A stretch of DNA of 12,565 bases from JBEKCP01 sp050014815 (GCA_050014815.1 JBEKCP010000094.1:1-12565); one strand, 5' to 3'. Shown: positions 5,592-12,565, counted from the stretch's first letter. Notes: generated from the letters alone by a model not told the origin. A program made the numbers and translations.

Positions 5592-7139
5592 TTAGTGTGT
5601 CGCCGCCGGGGCTGCACTGGCCGCCGTGCTCGCCGGCGCGGCCGCCGCAGCCGGCGCGGCCGGCGTGGCCACCGGGGCGGCCCTGCTCTGCAATGCGTTG
5701 AGCTGATTCAGAATCAAACTGCCCACGGCGTCAAGCCCCGCGGCTGCCGGCGCCAAGGCCGGCACTTTCGCGGCGGTCGCATCGACGGCCGTCTTGGCGT
5801 GAGTGACCAGGCTCCCCAGAGCCGACGTCCCTTGGTGGTCTCGGATGATCTTGAAAGCGATCGCCGCGGCCACCCCCGCCACGCCCAGCGTGATCAGGAT
5901 CAGCCGGAGGTGCGGATCGCCAGTTTCCGTTTTGCCGCTGGCGAGGTCCTCGATTCGCTGGGCCAACTTGCCCTTCAGTCCGCCGGCCGCGATGTCGGCG
6001 TCGAGCCGATCCTTGATCTGCTCCAACGGTTTGACCGCGGCGTCGATGGCCGAGATCTTCTCCACCATCGGTTTCACCGTCTGGTCGATGGCCGAGATCT
6101 TTTCCGCCATCGGCTTGACTGCCTGGTCGATTGCTCTGGGCAAGACTTCGTCTCGAAGCTGGCGGAGGTCGCCGGCGTTGCGCTCGGCGGCCCGTCCAAG
6201 CTCCCCCAGGGCCTGCACCGTCGAGAGATCCGGCCCCGCCGGGGCCGCCGGCACCGGCGGGGGGGCGGCGGCGGGCGGCAAGGGTAAAGTCGGCCATGGG
6301 CCGCCCGAGTTCTTGAGGCCCTCGACCTGCCGGTCCAGGTTCTGACGGTAGGGAAGGAGCCGATAAATGCCTTGGCCTTGCGGGGACCCCGGCGTGGCGC
6401 CGCCCAACGGGCAGCCGCCGGGGCCGCATTGCACCAGTTTTTGCGGAAGCGGACCCTTGGCCGCGCTGAAACCCCGAGAAGATCCCGGCGCGTCGAACGC
6501 CCGGTAGATCGACTGCACCGTTGCGGCAATTCCTTCGGAGTTGTCGCCGGTCCGCGCCTGCACCAGCCCGATGATCTCTTGCCCTTCCGCGTCGAACAGG
6601 GCCGACCCGCTCCGCCCATTGGCCGGAACGGGAACGAATCGCAGCTCGCCGTCCCGGCAACCCAGGGCATGACCCTTCCAGGCGGTCGACCACGCGCCGT
6701 TGGCACAGCCGACCGAGGCGAGGGTCTGGCCGGGCCGGACCGCGGAGGTGCGCGGCGCCAAGGGGACCGCGGCCGGAAGCCGGCCTGCAAAAGCCGCCTC
6801 CGCGACGGCGACGATCGCGGCGTCGGCCGCCGTCGATCGGGCCGTTACCCGGCCCACCAGCGGCTGCGACTGGTGCCCCTGCCGCCAGAACTCGCACTCG
6901 ACCGACGGCGCTTCGCCCACCACGTGCGCCGCGGTGAGCACGTACACCGCCCCGCGCTGGATCTCGAAGACGCAGCCGGTGCCCCGGCCGCCGTCGGGGG
7001 CCGTGACGCGGCACGTGGCGTCCACGCACTCGGAGATGCCGCCGCGCGCGATGCCGGCGGTCCAGAAAAGCAGGCCCATCGCGGCGATGATCGCCGCGAT
7101 CCAACACACCCGCGACACGGCAAGCTTGGAACCCGTCAT
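5592..7139 (-). CDS. Trypsin-like serine protease, membrane-anchored
   Basis: 515 residues from the ATG at 7139, preceded by AGGAGA about 7 bases upstream; longer frames upstream overlap the HTH gene. A signal/anchor helix is at about 10-30. The chymotrypsin-fold domain (about 38-215) has His72 in LTAAHVVG, Asp106 in TAADAAIV and Ser177 in NGRSGSALF, a complete triad with the glycine-rich oxyanion region. A Pro/Ala linker (285-305) leads to a helical region with three 14-residue repeats (336-377, AIDQxVKPMxEKIS type). A second membrane helix (about 411-430) and an Ala/Pro-rich tail follow. It is probably an extracytoplasmic protease held near the membrane by a helical stalk. Its gene follows the HTH gene with an 11-base gap. 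Substrate unknown. Confidence 0.87.
   Translation of the reverse strand: MTGSKLAVSRVCWIAAIIAAMGLLFWTAGIARGGISECVDATCRVTAPDGGRGTGCVFEIQRGAVYVLTAAHVVGEAPSVECEFWRQGHQSQPLVGRVTARSTAADAAIVAVAEAAFAGRLPAAVPLAPRTSAVRPGQTLASVGCANGAWSTAWKGHALGCRDGELRFVPVPANGRSGSALFDAEGQEIIGLVQARTGDNSEGIAATVQSIYRAFDAPGSSRGFSAAKGPLPQKLVQCGPGGCPLGGATPGSPQGQGIYRLLPYRQNLDRQVEGLKNSGGPWPTLPLPPAAAPPPVPAAPAGPDLSTVQALGELGRAAERNAGDLRQLRDEVLPRAIDQAVKPMAEKISAIDQTVKPMVEKISAIDAAVKPLEQIKDRLDADIAAGGLKGKLAQRIEDLASGKTETGDPHLRLILITLGVAGVAAAIAFKIIRDHQGTSALGSLVTHAKTAVDATAAKVPALAPAAAGLDAVGSLILNQLNALQSRAAPVATPAAPAAAAAPASTAASAAPAATH
6009..6134 (-). repeat. Three 42-bp tandem repeats in protease stalk
   Basis: Residues 336-377 of the protease are three consecutive 14-residue units (AIDQAVKPMAEKIS, AIDQTVKPMVEKIS, AIDAAVKPLEQIKD). 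The first two are nearly identical, indicating recent duplication of a coiled-coil segment. Confidence 0.75.
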
Positions 7140-7150
7140 GACTGCGTCTC

Positions 7151-7627
7151 CTATAAGAGGGAAAACTGGTTTAGCGACGTATCCTCTTCCGAACTCTCCG
7201 GACCGTCCCACTGCGGCCAGCCCAGCAGTACGGCGGCCTCGCGGCGGGCACGGACCTCCACGTAACGCCGCCGGTGTTCTTCCTTCAACTGCAACTCGAT
7301 CGGCCCCTCCTCTTCCGTCACGTCTCGCAGGGGCCGGCGTGGCGATGGACCATGCTCCGCACGGTGCCCAGTCGCCCGCCGCGCCTCGCACAGGCGGCAC
7401 GGGAGGTAAACCATGCCGCCGCACTCCCCGCAACGGGCAGGCGGCCTCGGCGGCTCGCTGGAATCGTCCGGTTGCCTGCCGAGGGCCTCGTAATCCGGCC
7501 GCCTTCCCGCCGCGACGTCGCCGACCACGCCCCGGCTGACGCCCAGCGTGTGGGCGATCTTCCGCTGGCTGAGCTGTCCCTCGGCCAGCAGGCGGCGGAT
7601 TTTTTCGATGATCACTGGGGGGAGCAT
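7151..7627 (-). CDS. Helix-turn-helix protein with CxxC zinc ribbon
   Basis: 158 residues if started at the ATG at 7627, which has GGAGG five bases upstream. A longer frame to 7738 would run through the terminator hairpin and promoter-proximal DNA and is unlikely. Residues about 5-45 form a resolvase/homeodomain-like HTH (IIEKIRRLL, LSQRKIAHTLGVSRGVVGDVA) followed by a basic stretch GRRPDYEA. Residues 66-80 carry four cysteines (CGECG, CRLC), a probable zinc knuckle. The C-terminal half is charged and helical. It is probably the DNA-binding regulator of the operon with the protease, ParB-like protein and ATPase. It could also be a structural DNA-binding part of the system. Confidence 0.8.
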   Translation of the reverse strand: MLPPVIIEKIRRLLAEGQLSQRKIAHTLGVSRGVVGDVAAGRRPDYEALGRQPDDSSEPPRPPARCGECGGMVYLPCRLCEARRATGHRAEHGPSPRRPLRDVTEEEGPIELQLKEEHRRRYVEVRARREAAVLLGWPQWDGPESSEEDTSLNQFSLL

Positions 7628-7650
7628 GGCGGCCTCCAGGGCCAGTCGAC

Positions 7651-7691
7651 AAAAAAAGCCCGCCATCGGAGATGTCCTCCAATGGCGGGCT
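7651..7691 (-). terminator. Intrinsic terminator/attenuator before the HTH gene
   Basis: On the minus strand AGCCCGCCAT (7691-7682) pairs with ATGGCGGGCT (7666-7657), with a nested GGAG/CTCC extension in the loop, followed by seven T (7657-7651). It ends about 24 bases before the HTH start codon. It either terminates signal-peptidase transcripts or attenuates the HTH operon. Confidence 0.75.
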
Positions 7692-7739
7692 CGTCTGGAT
7701 ACCCGAGTTTCCTCGGGCTCTGCGGATACCCGCGACACG
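7651..7739 (-). ncRNA. Candidate structured leader or small RNA
   Basis: Downstream of a promoter-like sequence, about 89 bases hold three hairpins in a row: GCGG-GTAT-CCGC (7733-7722), CCCGAG with a GAAA tetraloop and CTCGGG (7717-7702), and the terminator stem (7691-7657) with its T-run. The sequence GGGTATCC occurs twice. This is the layout of a small RNA or a transcription-attenuation leader. I recognise no known riboswitch class. Confidence 0.45.
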
Positions 7740-7745
7740 GGCGTT

Positions 7746-7775
7746 ACCTTAGCACAAACGGTGGCCCGATTTCAA
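7746..7775 (-). promoter_or_regulatory. Candidate promoter for leader/HTH operon
   Basis: On the minus strand TTGAAA (7775-7770) and TAAGGT (7751-7746) are 18 bases apart, with a TG one base before the -10 (extended -10). It lies between the signal peptidase stop (7818) and the hairpins, and would start transcription near 7739. Confidence 0.45.
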
Positions 7776-7817
7776 GACCGGCCGTATTATTTTGCGCGCC
7801 TGCTCCGCCCGCTCGGG

Positions 7818-8723
7818 CTAGTCAAGTCGTAGCCCGATGCGATCCCACCGAATGGGTCCGGAGTTGTAGCGCGTGGCGTCGCTCGGGTCGGGAAATGTGC
7901 GCTCTTGGGACCAGAAGATCATGCGCCCTATGCCGTACAGGTTCGACAAGGGGATCGGCCCAGTGAACCGGCTGTCCATCGATGCCCGGCGATTGTCGCC
8001 CAATACATAGAAGCAATCTGGAGGAACCTTGACTGGCTTGTGATTGACCACCTTGTCATAAAGAAAGGGCGGCGGCGGTGGGCCGTCCAGTACGGCGTGC
8101 GGATCGTCCCATTCTGCCCCATTGATGAACACTCGCTCGTTCTTGATCTCGATCTCGTCGCCCGGGAGCCCCGCAAGCCGCTTGACATACATCAGGGATT
8201 TGGGGCCATTGCCTCGAAAAACAACAAGCTGGCCCCGGCTGAGATGTTCGCGGTGGTACCACAGTTTATCGACCAATATGCGATCCCCCGGCATGATGGT
8301 GGGAGCCATAGCGTGCGTTGGAACAACAAATGTCTTCGCGATGAATGTTCGATCGATCACAGTAACGACACTGGTTGCCCAGGCAAAGCCGAGGAAGAAG
8401 GCCACGTAAGCCCACCACCGCTGATAGGGTTTCGGCGGTGCATGGCGAAATCGCCGTGCGAGCGCGAACGCGTCGGTGGCACTATAGAGCGGAAACGCCA
8501 GGGCGCAGAGGACGAGCAGTACGAAGCCGGAGCGGCCGATCGGCAGGGCGACGCTGCAATATGCGAGAATGGGGAGAAGGCACCCGCCAACAGACCAGAG
8601 GCACAGACCTCGCCGCAGTCGGCCGGCGTAAATCTGCCCCACCGGTACATAGAGCAGGCTCAGCAGGGCGGCGAGCCAGGGGCGTCTGGGCCTGAAGGAC
8701 GTGGCTTCCATGTTGGTTATCAT
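7818..8723 (-). CDS. Signal peptidase I homologue lacking catalytic serine
   Basis: 301 residues (or 297 from the second ATG at 8711; neither start has a clear ribosome site). The N-terminal part (about 14-85) has extra membrane helices with the motif VGQIYAGRLRRG, as in small TM2-like domains fused to some signal peptidases. The peptidase part begins near 105 with another helix and shows box B-like PTHAMAPTI (135-143), box C/D with the general-base Lys181 in VKRLAGLPGD, and box E GDNRRASMDSR. In active SPase I the residue before the box B Met is the serine nucleophile; here it is Ala138 (GCT at 8312-8310). Everything else is conserved. It may be a catalytically inactive partner or use a different residue. 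The next gene upstream on the same strand is the desaturase, 129 bases away. Confidence 0.88.
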   Translation of the reverse strand: MITNMEATSFRPRRPWLAALLSLLYVPVGQIYAGRLRRGLCLWSVGGCLLPILAYCSVALPIGRSGFVLLVLCALAFPLYSATDAFALARRFRHAPPKPYQRWWAYVAFFLGFAWATSVVTVIDRTFIAKTFVVPTHAMAPTIMPGDRILVDKLWYHREHLSRGQLVVFRGNGPKSLMYVKRLAGLPGDEIEIKNERVFINGAEWDDPHAVLDGPPPPPFLYDKVVNHKPVKVPPDCFYVLGDNRRASMDSRFTGPIPLSNLYGIGRMIFWSQERTFPDPSDATRYNSGPIRWDRIGLRLD

Positions 8724-8852
8724 ACAGCACTTCAGTCGAACCTGGAACTACTGTAATCCCCAATCCCTCAACCCAACAGGTTACGGTTGAACTCTCGCGC
8801 GCACCGGCAGACCCAGTGGCACGCAACCTGTCAAGCTCAACTCGGCGGACCG

Positions 8853-9839
8853 TTAGCGGCTTGAAGGGGAAACACTCGGCGGAAAAGGCCCGTCAAACTC
8901 TCGCTCTCGCACTACGTCCCAGGCCAGGCCGAGCCTCTCCATGACCCAGATGGCCATGTAGGTCACGTCGATTTCCCACCAGCGGTGACCGTGCCGGGCG
9001 CAGTTGGAAAAGGCATGATGGTTGTTGTGCCAGCCCTCGCCGTAGGCGAGCAGCCCGACCCACCACAAGTTGCGGCTGTCGTCGGGCGTGTCGTAATTCC
9101 GGTAGCCCCATAGATGGGACGCCGAATTGACCGCCCACGTGACGTGCATCACCCACACCAGCCGGAGGAACATCCCGTAGACGAGAAAAGACAATCCCGT
9201 CGCAAGCCCCCAGCCCAGCCATCCGGCGGCCAGCAGAACGCCGCCCAGGCCTATGTGCCAAACAAGGTAGGTCTTGTCGAGCACTCGCATGAACGGATCG
9301 TTCAGCAGGTCTTTGCCGTAGCGACGGACCATCCTGGTCCATTGCGGTTCGCGCGGCCGGGGAAAGAGCCAGAGCACGTGGCTCCACCAGGCGCCTTCAC
9401 GAGGCGAATGCGGATCGCCCGGAATGTCGGTATACTGGTGGTGTTTGCGGTGTACGCCGATCCAGGTGACGGGCGGCCCCTCGCCGGCCAAAGCGCCCAA
9501 GAGCGCCAGGATCCGCCGTACGACCGGATACGTCTGGAAACTGAGGTGAGCCATCAGCCGATGGTAGCCCAGGCACACGCCCAGCCCGCCGGTCAGCCAC
9601 GACAGAACAAGGAACAGCAGCAGGCCCTTCCAGGTGAATACCAGGGGTGCGGCCAGGGCGCCGACGTGAATCCCTAGAATCCAAAGCACGGTAGACCACT
9701 CAAGTCCGTGCGACCACCGCCCGCTTGCGGCCGGGGCCCCGGCAACGGGTTCGAGGACGGGGCACGGGCCGGCCGGAACCAGACCCACGGCAACGCTTGT
9801 TGCCGCAACGCCTTCTGTTGAAGTCTTCATCGAATGCAT
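8853..9839 (-). CDS. Membrane acyl-CoA (stearoyl-CoA type) fatty acid desaturase
   Basis: 328 residues. Di-iron membrane desaturases insert a double bond into fatty acyl chains, using oxygen and an electron donor, and adjust membrane fluidity. All three histidine boxes are present: HRLMAH (93-98), HRKHH (130-134) and HNNHH (271-275), with the typical GYHR, GVHRKHHQYTD and EGWHNNHHAF contexts. Hydrophobic helices lie at about 50-90, 195-235 and near 258-266. The first ~40 residues are a low-conservation Ala/Val/Pro-rich extension. The start is uncertain between ATG 9839 and ATG 9830, and neither has a good ribosome site. The product is most likely a delta-9 desaturase; regiospecificity cannot be read from sequence. 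A 287-base gap separates it from the GH127 gene upstream. Confidence 0.92.
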   Translation of the reverse strand: MHSMKTSTEGVAATSVAVGLVPAGPCPVLEPVAGAPAASGRWSHGLEWSTVLWILGIHVGALAAPLVFTWKGLLLFLVLSWLTGGLGVCLGYHRLMAHLSFQTYPVVRRILALLGALAGEGPPVTWIGVHRKHHQYTDIPGDPHSPREGAWWSHVLWLFPRPREPQWTRMVRRYGKDLLNDPFMRVLDKTYLVWHIGLGGVLLAAGWLGWGLATGLSFLVYGMFLRLVWVMHVTWAVNSASHLWGYRNYDTPDDSRNLWWVGLLAYGEGWHNNHHAFSNCARHGHRWWEIDVTYMAIWVMERLGLAWDVVREREFDGPFPPSVSPSSR

Positions 9840-10126
9840 GCCTAAGAAACCCGGTTCAGGGGGTCGGCCCGAGAAGGAGCCACGTTGGCTGGCTATGCCG
9901 CCGACACCCGCTGGAATCGGTAGGTCACGATGTATCCTTTCCGTGTTGCGGCGTGCAGCATGCCTCGATAGGGTACTTCAAGCCCACTTATTCGTACCAA
10001 ATGGCCCGCGGACGGTCGGCAGGACGCGTAGAAGCCGCACGATTCCCGGGAAGAACGGCCTCCGGCCGCGCGCCGGCAGTCGCGTAATACCTGGGTAAAA
10101 CATTGTCAAAGCTTGGTAAAAGGTGG
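9840..10126. other. Intergenic region between GH127 and desaturase genes
   Basis: This gap should hold the desaturase promoter. I see no convincing gene in it on either strand. A TTGACA hexamer occurs on the minus strand at 10109-10104, but the best -10 (TATTAC) is only 14 bases away, so no promoter is called. The right end carries the direct repeat described separately. Confidence 0.5.
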
Positions 10127-10130
10127 TCAA
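10092..10130. repeat. Tandem 18-bp imperfect direct repeat, 21-bp period
   Basis: Two 18-base copies (10092-10109 and 10113-10130; shared core GGTAAAA and GTCAA) match at 14 of 18 positions. Their 21-base spacing is two helical turns. The second copy overlaps the GH127 stop codon. This may be an operator upstream of the desaturase. Confidence 0.4.
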
Positions 10131-12133
10131 CGAGCTTCTTGCGCGGCCACCGGCATCATCGAGATCCGGAACTTCGTGCAACCGTAGGGAACCAGGGTGA
10201 TCTCCTCGGCCGACGCCCGGGCGGCCACCTCCTCGCGGGGCAACGCTTGCTTCGGGTCAGGCTGCCAGTCGAAAGCCGCGGCCCGGGCCCGCAACCGCAG
10301 GGGCGAGGCCAGGGGCCATGTCCACTTCGCGGGCATGGGGTCTCTCTGAACCGTGATCCCGTCTCCCTTGGCGTTCGTATCGGTGATCGCGTAGTTCCAT
10401 TTGGCGGCCGGATCGGGCGTGTTGTCATCCTTGGCGTCGGCGATTGGCAGGGCAAAGAGCAGGGGGCCGTAGTGCACCGAGGCATACGGTGCGTTGCCGG
10501 CGTTCTTGTCCTCTCCGCGGACGACCCGCACCGTCATGGGAAAGTTCAGGACGACCCGGTCTCCGCTTTTCCAGGTTCGGGCGATGCGAAGGAAGCCGGA
10601 AGCGTCCGGCTTCGGCGCGACGGCATCGCCATTGACCGTGACCGCCGGTTTCACGCACCAACCCGGGATCCGCAGCAGAATCGGAAACTCGGCGGGACGT
10701 TCGACCGAGATCTCCATTTCGATGGTCTCGTGGAACGGATAGTCCGTGCGGCAAGTCACCTTGGCTTTCACCCGATCGGCCACCAACGCCGATACCGAGC
10801 CCGGACCGTAATGGACGGCCGCCAGGCCGCGGTCCATGGTCGCCATCCACATGTTCGACACGTATTCCGGGAGAATCCGATTGAGCGCGGCCGTGCAGCA
10901 CAGGGGACCATGGCAAGCCTGGTAGGTGCATTGTCTATTCTGGGGCAAGGATCTGTCGCGCATGCGGTTGGGGCTCTGGAAGTAGACGTGTTTTCGGAAA
11001 TCGCGCGACGTCACCGCCGGACCGGCATTGAAGAAGGCTTGCTCCACCTGGTCGGCCAAGCTGCCCTGCCCGCTGATGGATAGCAGCAGGATCTTGCCCC
11101 ACAGGAAACCGGCCACATCGCAGGTCTCCGTGGCGCGGAAGGCCCCGGTCGGCCCGAAGTCCTCATCGAAGACGGGGATGCCATAGGGTTGCATGCAGTC
11201 CCGCTCGACAACCCGGTGCCACGCCATCGCCGTATCGAGGAACTCGCGTTTGCCGGTCCACAGGTATCCCAGGGCCCAGGGCGCAGTGCTCTCCAGGAAT
11301 CGCACGCCGTGGTCTTTTCGCTCGGCGCCTGGTTGCTCGTTGGGCATCCGTTGATAGCGCGTCCAAGTCCAAGGCTTTTTCTGTTTGCTCTCGGCCGCGG
11401 CAAAGAACTCGGTCAAGGCTTTCCCGACCGCCTCGTTGCCGGTCCAGGAGTACGTCATGAAGGCCGGCCAGGCGTTCGATGGCCCCCATCCCATGCCTAA
11501 CCAGTCCGGAAGACCGGGGTAAACGGTCTCCAAGACCCGCAGAACGCGCGGATCGCGTGTCGCGGCGTACTGCCTGGCCAAGGCACGCCCCAGCAGGCCG
11601 TTGGCCCAGATCGACCACCCTCCCGCAGCACAGACGGGCCGCACGTCCTCCTCGCGGTTGCGGTCGAGCCACCACATGAACAAAACGCCCTGCGGGTTCA
11701 CGTTGGCAACGACGGGATCCAGGCGGGCACGAGCAAGGTCCAATAGGGCCTGGTCGTGCAGCGCCTGGCCGAGTCCCACCAGTCCCTCGAACCAGTAGCC
11801 TCCCCCCTCGTAGGGCCATGCACCTTTCCCCCATCCCACAAGACGCTCTCCCGTCATGCGGTAGTCGGCCGCCCAGGCCTGACGGAAGTCCTTGGCCACG
11901 TCATCCATGCGGGCGGTGTAGCCGTCGCGCACGGCCAGGCACCAGTCTCGCAACCATCCGCCGGGCTCGACCGCCCCGGGCGGGAGGGGCAGAAAGGCCG
12001 GTCGGGTCGCGGGTGCGAAGGGAGGCAAGTAAGGATGCCCGTCTTCCTTGGGTGGTTCCGCTGCGCGCCCCGCGAGCGCGAGACTCAGCGCGATCAAGGT
12101 CAGGACGCCGGTCTGCGTGTTGCGAGTGTTCAT
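10127..12133 (-). CDS. Secreted GH127-type glycosidase (beta-L-arabinofuranosidase-like)
   Basis: 668 residues from the ATG at 12133, chosen because it gives a signal peptide (about 1-24: MNTRNTQTG, then LTLIALSLALAGRA) and has GAGGA about 7 bases upstream; the frame extends to 12235 without such support. The fold expected is an (alpha/alpha)6 barrel (about 50-430) followed by beta-sandwich domains. In characterised GH127 enzymes a zinc site of one Glu and three Cys includes the Cys nucleophile. Here E336 and C338 (ATETCDVAG) and C412-C413 (PLCCTAALNRILPEY) fit. The C-terminal half has the usual LRIPGW-like motif (ILLRIPGWC) and HYGPLLFALP. It probably releases arabinofuranose, or a related sugar, from plant or algal glycans outside the cytoplasm. 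It stands alone with no sugar transporter in the window. Confidence 0.87.
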   Translation of the reverse strand: MNTRNTQTGVLTLIALSLALAGRAAEPPKEDGHPYLPPFAPATRPAFLPLPPGAVEPGGWLRDWCLAVRDGYTARMDDVAKDFRQAWAADYRMTGERLVGWGKGAWPYEGGGYWFEGLVGLGQALHDQALLDLARARLDPVVANVNPQGVLFMWWLDRNREEDVRPVCAAGGWSIWANGLLGRALARQYAATRDPRVLRVLETVYPGLPDWLGMGWGPSNAWPAFMTYSWTGNEAVGKALTEFFAAAESKQKKPWTWTRYQRMPNEQPGAERKDHGVRFLESTAPWALGYLWTGKREFLDTAMAWHRVVERDCMQPYGIPVFDEDFGPTGAFRATETCDVAGFLWGKILLLSISGQGSLADQVEQAFFNAGPAVTSRDFRKHVYFQSPNRMRDRSLPQNRQCTYQACHGPLCCTAALNRILPEYVSNMWMATMDRGLAAVHYGPGSVSALVADRVKAKVTCRTDYPFHETIEMEISVERPAEFPILLRIPGWCVKPAVTVNGDAVAPKPDASGFLRIARTWKSGDRVVLNFPMTVRVVRGEDKNAGNAPYASVHYGPLLFALPIADAKDDNTPDPAAKWNYAITDTNAKGDGITVQRDPMPAKWTWPLASPLRLRARAAAFDWQPDPKQALPREEVAARASAEEITLVPYGCTKFRISMMPVAAQEAR

Positions 12134-12250
12134 GTCGTTTTCCTCGTGATGGTTGTAGCGAGTCCACTGATTTGTCACTGATTCGCCGCCGGGGGCTTTT
12201 CCACGCGCCGCAGCGACGCCGCTCCCGCCTCCCATCAGCCAGCCGAGCGG

Positions 12251-12444
12251 CTACTCTTTCCTCCGGAGGAATGACCAGCCCTTCACCTTGATCGTACTCT
12301 CGATGTCGTCCATGAGCTTTTTCTGCCTGTCCGCTGGCATGGAGGCAAGGAATTTCTTCGATTTGGGGCCCGTGGGGTCGATGAATAGCTCCATGAACTT
12401 GTGGAGCAAGGGTTCATCAGTGGAGTTCGATGTCCTTCTCCTAA
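12251..12444 (-). pseudogene. C-terminal tail of an interrupted gene
   Basis: In this minus-strand frame about 63 codons are open from the IS end to a TAG at 12251-12253, with a lysine- and acid-rich sequence (LLHKFMELFIDPTGPKSKKF, LASMPADRQKKLMDDIE, WSFLRRKE). The frame is open across the IS junction and meets a stop only inside the IS, which suggests the IS cut the gene. An internal ATG at about 12396 could give a 47-residue product, but it has no good ribosome site. Family unknown. It lies 117 bases upstream of the GH127 start, with no terminator seen. Confidence 0.4.
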
Positions 12445-12565
12445 GAAACTATCTCAAAAGCTGAAAACGGTGTTGACGGCGATACCACAACAGCGAGCAG
12501 GCCAGTTGGATGAGGCCCAGGTAATTGCATGACTTCTTCGCGTACCGAACGAGGATTCCCCGGCA
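12445..12565 (-). mobile_element. End of an IS5-family insertion sequence (partial)
   Basis: The sequence from about 12445 (GAAACTATCTCAAAAG) is a plausible IS terminus. It follows CTAA at 12441-12444, the kind of short target preferred by IS5-group elements, and the transposase stop lies only a few bases inside. The other end is outside the window. Confidence 0.6.
12449..12565 (-). CDS. IS5-family transposase, C-terminal 38 residues
   Basis: The visible part, running in from the window edge, reads GILVRYAKKSCNYLGLIQLA, then CSLLWYRRQH, and ends at a TAG at 12449-12451. The pattern (L-V-R-Y-x-K-K-x-x-N-Y-L-x-L-I-x-L-A) is the standard C-terminus of IS5-family DDE transposases. The catalytic core is outside the window, so the activity of the copy cannot be judged. 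Confidence 0.8.
   Translation of the reverse strand, partial: CRGILVRYAKKSCNYLGLIQLACSLLWYRRQHRFQLLR

Noticed and set aside
5535..7539. Long plus-strand open frames opposite the protease and HTH genes
   Set aside because: They are GC-rich antisense shadows with Arg/Pro/Gly-rich composition and no motifs, while the minus strand encodes clear domains.
7140..7682. Protease N-terminal extension to 7682
   Set aside because: It overlaps the HTH gene out of frame and would bury the signal helix that follows the ATG at 7139, which has its own ribosome site.
7628..7738. Longer HTH protein starting at 7738
   Set aside because: The extension would be encoded by the terminator hairpin and other stems; the ATG at 7627 has a proper GGAGG site and the domain begins there.
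8776..8831. Inverted pair ACAGGTT / AACCTGT upstream of the signal peptidase gene
   Set aside because: The arms are only 7 bases, 42 bases apart and not linked to a recognisable promoter; likely chance.
9978..10181. 67-residue minus-strand open frame in the GH127-desaturase gap
   Set aside because: It overlaps the GH127 3' end, has no ribosome site and has an Arg/Pro-rich composition typical of chance frames.
12150..12185. AATCAGTG direct repeat and GTGACA/TACAAC promoter-like pair before GH127
   Set aside because: The spacer is only 15 bases and both boxes are weak; not enough to call a promoter.

Overview
The window looks like a chromosomal accessory region of a GC-rich planctomycete (Planctomycetota). 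The evidence is protein-level resemblance only. The small helix-turn-helix/zinc-ribbon protein, the trypsin-like protease with a C-terminal membrane anchor, the ParB-domain protein and the ABC ATPase form a gene set I associate with that phylum. Shine-Dalgarno sites are patchy, and the remaining genes (GH127 glycosidase, acyl-CoA desaturase, signal peptidase I with extra N-terminal helices) fit. No rRNA or tRNA is present, so the assignment stays tentative.

Layout, left to right. 1-993 (+) is the 3' part of a TPR-like gene. Convergent to it, 2023-1085 (-) is a two-gene operon of small unknown membrane proteins. At 2098-2232 (+) lies an orphan C-terminal helix-turn-helix of a serine recombinase, between two poly-G tracts. 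4052-2301 (-) is a complete serine recombinase of visibly lower GC with an excellent sigma70-type promoter. It sits exactly where an ABC-type ATPase gene (4853-4131, -) is cut off just after its H-loop, so the recombinase probably marks the edge of an integrated element.

7627-4131 (-) is one operon: HTH/zinc-ribbon regulator, membrane-anchored trypsin-like protease, ParB-like protein, truncated ABC ATPase. It is preceded by a promoter-like sequence and a roughly 90-nt structured leader ending in an intrinsic terminator. Three different short-period repeats (7, 7 and 8 bp units) have colonised this operon. One abuts the parB-like start codon, one fills the parB-ATPase gap, and one is a long inverted repeat inside the ATPase reading frame that is translated on both arms.

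To the right, all on the minus strand, are a signal peptidase I homologue in which the catalytic serine position is alanine, an acyl-CoA desaturase with all three histidine boxes, and a secreted GH127-type glycosidase with its Glu/Cys metal and nucleophile residues. The right edge carries a truncated gene tail interrupted by the end of an IS5-family element whose transposase runs out of the window.

The strongest points for follow-up are the in-frame palindromic repeat in the ATPase, the accumulation of repeats in that operon, the leader or small RNA before the HTH gene, and the recombinase-ATPase junction. The signal peptidase and desaturase act at the membrane, and the GH127 enzyme probably degrades arabinose-containing plant or algal glycans. 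I see no functional link between those three and the HTH-protease-ParB-ATPase operon.
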